Assembly: GCA_043101635.1 (NCBI GenBank)
Contig: JBICIE010000242.1
Coordinates: 1 to 5,210, forward strand
Reading direction: 5' to 3'
Length of the DNA: 5,210 nt
DNA from: CAYMJK01 sp043101635
Lineage (GTDB): Bacteria > Planctomycetota > Phycisphaerae > Phycisphaerales > UBA1924
Shown: piece after piece, positions 4,771 through 5,210 of the stretch
Position numbering within the stretch: the first letter of the stretch is position 1
Layout of the letters: the number at the start of each line of letters is the position of its first letter
Notes under the pieces: generated by a model
The model's database searches: none
What the model saw: the letters and a program-made list of their open reading frames with translations, nothing else
Told to the model about the DNA's origin: nothing
Position numbers and translations under genes: made by a program

Positions 4771-5210
4771 ATGCCCCATCCAATCGAGGAGGCGGACCAC
4801 GAGATCTGGGCGAGTCCTCGCCGGCCGGAGATCGTGACGGCGGCGGTGCGTCCTCGGTTGCGGTCCGCCGGCGTTCCGGGCGACGGCGCCGCCGAGCAGG
4901 GAACCCTGCTGGCCGAGGCCGGGGAGCGCAGCGCCGAGACCGAGTTCTACAGCCCGGTCCCGCCGGGGTATCAGCGCGGCCGGCACAAGTACGTGATCGT
5001 GCTGGGCACGGTGATGAGCGGGCTGGGCAAGGGGATCTTCTCCTCCAGCGCCGCCAAGCTGCTCAAGGAGAAGGGCCTGGTGGTCGCCCCCATCAAGATG
5101 GAGGGCTACCTGAACATCGACTCGGGCACGCTGAACCCCTACCGCCACGGCGAGGTGTTCGTCCTCGAGGATGGCACCGAGTGCGACATGGACCTGGGCA
5201 CCTACGAGCG
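4771..5210 (+). CDS. pyrG: CTP synthase, N-terminal part, cut by the window edge
   Basis: CTP synthase converts UTP to CTP using ATP and ammonia from glutamine, the last step of de novo pyrimidine nucleotide synthesis. Only 146 codons are in the window. They cover the start of the synthetase domain; the C-terminal glutaminase domain lies beyond the edge. From KYVIVLGT (73-80) the protein aligns without gaps to E. coli PyrG at an offset of 69. The P-loop Lys is K87 (K18), K109 matches K40, H126 matches H57 and the Mg-binding Asp is D141 (D72). Before this lie about 69 extra residues, polar and Pro/Arg/Glu-rich, with no signal peptide. Several conserved positions differ: the usual KLDPY reads KMEGY and GHYER reads GTYER. 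The ATG at 4771 has AGGA six bases upstream, and the frame is open throughout. I see no better-supported later start, though GTG codons at residues 22 and 26 exist. Confidence 0.93.
   Translation, partial: MPHPIEEADHEIWASPRRPEIVTAAVRPRLRSAGVPGDGAAEQGTLLAEAGERSAETEFYSPVPPGYQRGRHKYVIVLGTVMSGLGKGIFSSSAAKLLKEKGLVVAPIKMEGYLNIDSGTLNPYRHGEVFVLEDGTECDMDLGTYE

Noticed and set aside
3776..4783. Minus-strand open frame, 335 codons, opposite kdsB
   Set aside because: It is antisense to an unmistakable kdsB and has shadow-like Arg/Asp/His-rich composition.
4759..5148. Minus-strand open frame, 129 codons, opposite pyrG
   Set aside because: The plus strand encodes the PyrG P-loop and HGEVFV motifs; this frame has none.

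Overview
This is a very GC-rich window (roughly 70% G+C by eye) from a bacterium with a Gram-negative envelope, since it encodes KdsB, the enzyme that activates Kdo for lipopolysaccharide. The kdsB-pyrG neighbourhood (also known from Chlamydia), the frequent GTG starts and the style of the TPR and HExxH proteins suggest a member of the PVC group, most likely a planctomycete of the Phycisphaerae type. This placement is inference: there is no rRNA or other marker gene here.

The window holds two divergent gene sets. On the minus strand, def (peptide deformylase) > fmt (methionyl-tRNA formyltransferase) > an unnamed 190-residue HExxH protein run from 2245 down to 148. Each junction is the same 4-base GTGA overlap, in which the GTG start of one gene shares bases with the TGA stop of the one before. 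Fmt adds the formyl group to initiator Met-tRNA and Def removes it from new proteins, so this is the usual N-formylation pair with an uncharacterised putative zinc peptidase attached. A hairpin at 107-125 could end this transcript. A second hairpin with a T-rich tail at 24-50 points the other way and probably ends a plus-strand gene lying left of the window.

On the plus strand, a TPR scaffold protein (2421-3953) overlaps kdsB (3953-4717) by one base (TGATG). After a 53-base gap comes pyrG (CTP synthase, from 4771), which runs off the right edge. PyrG makes the CTP that KdsB uses to form CMP-Kdo, so the two are metabolically linked. The 175-base gap at 2246-2420 must hold the divergent promoters of both sets.

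Most of the window is ordinary housekeeping sequence. The points most worth a second look are: the HExxH protein coupled to def-fmt; an 8-base tandem repeat over its stop codon that places TGA in all three frames; a CTP synthase with about 69 extra N-terminal residues and several changes in conserved motifs; a Met in the usually acidic position of the KdsB GT(D/E)R motif; and promoter-like hexamers placed so close to the def and pyrG start codons that leaderless transcripts are possible. I see no CRISPR array, insertion sequence, tRNA, rRNA or phage gene. I do not see convincing evidence for a wholly new system.
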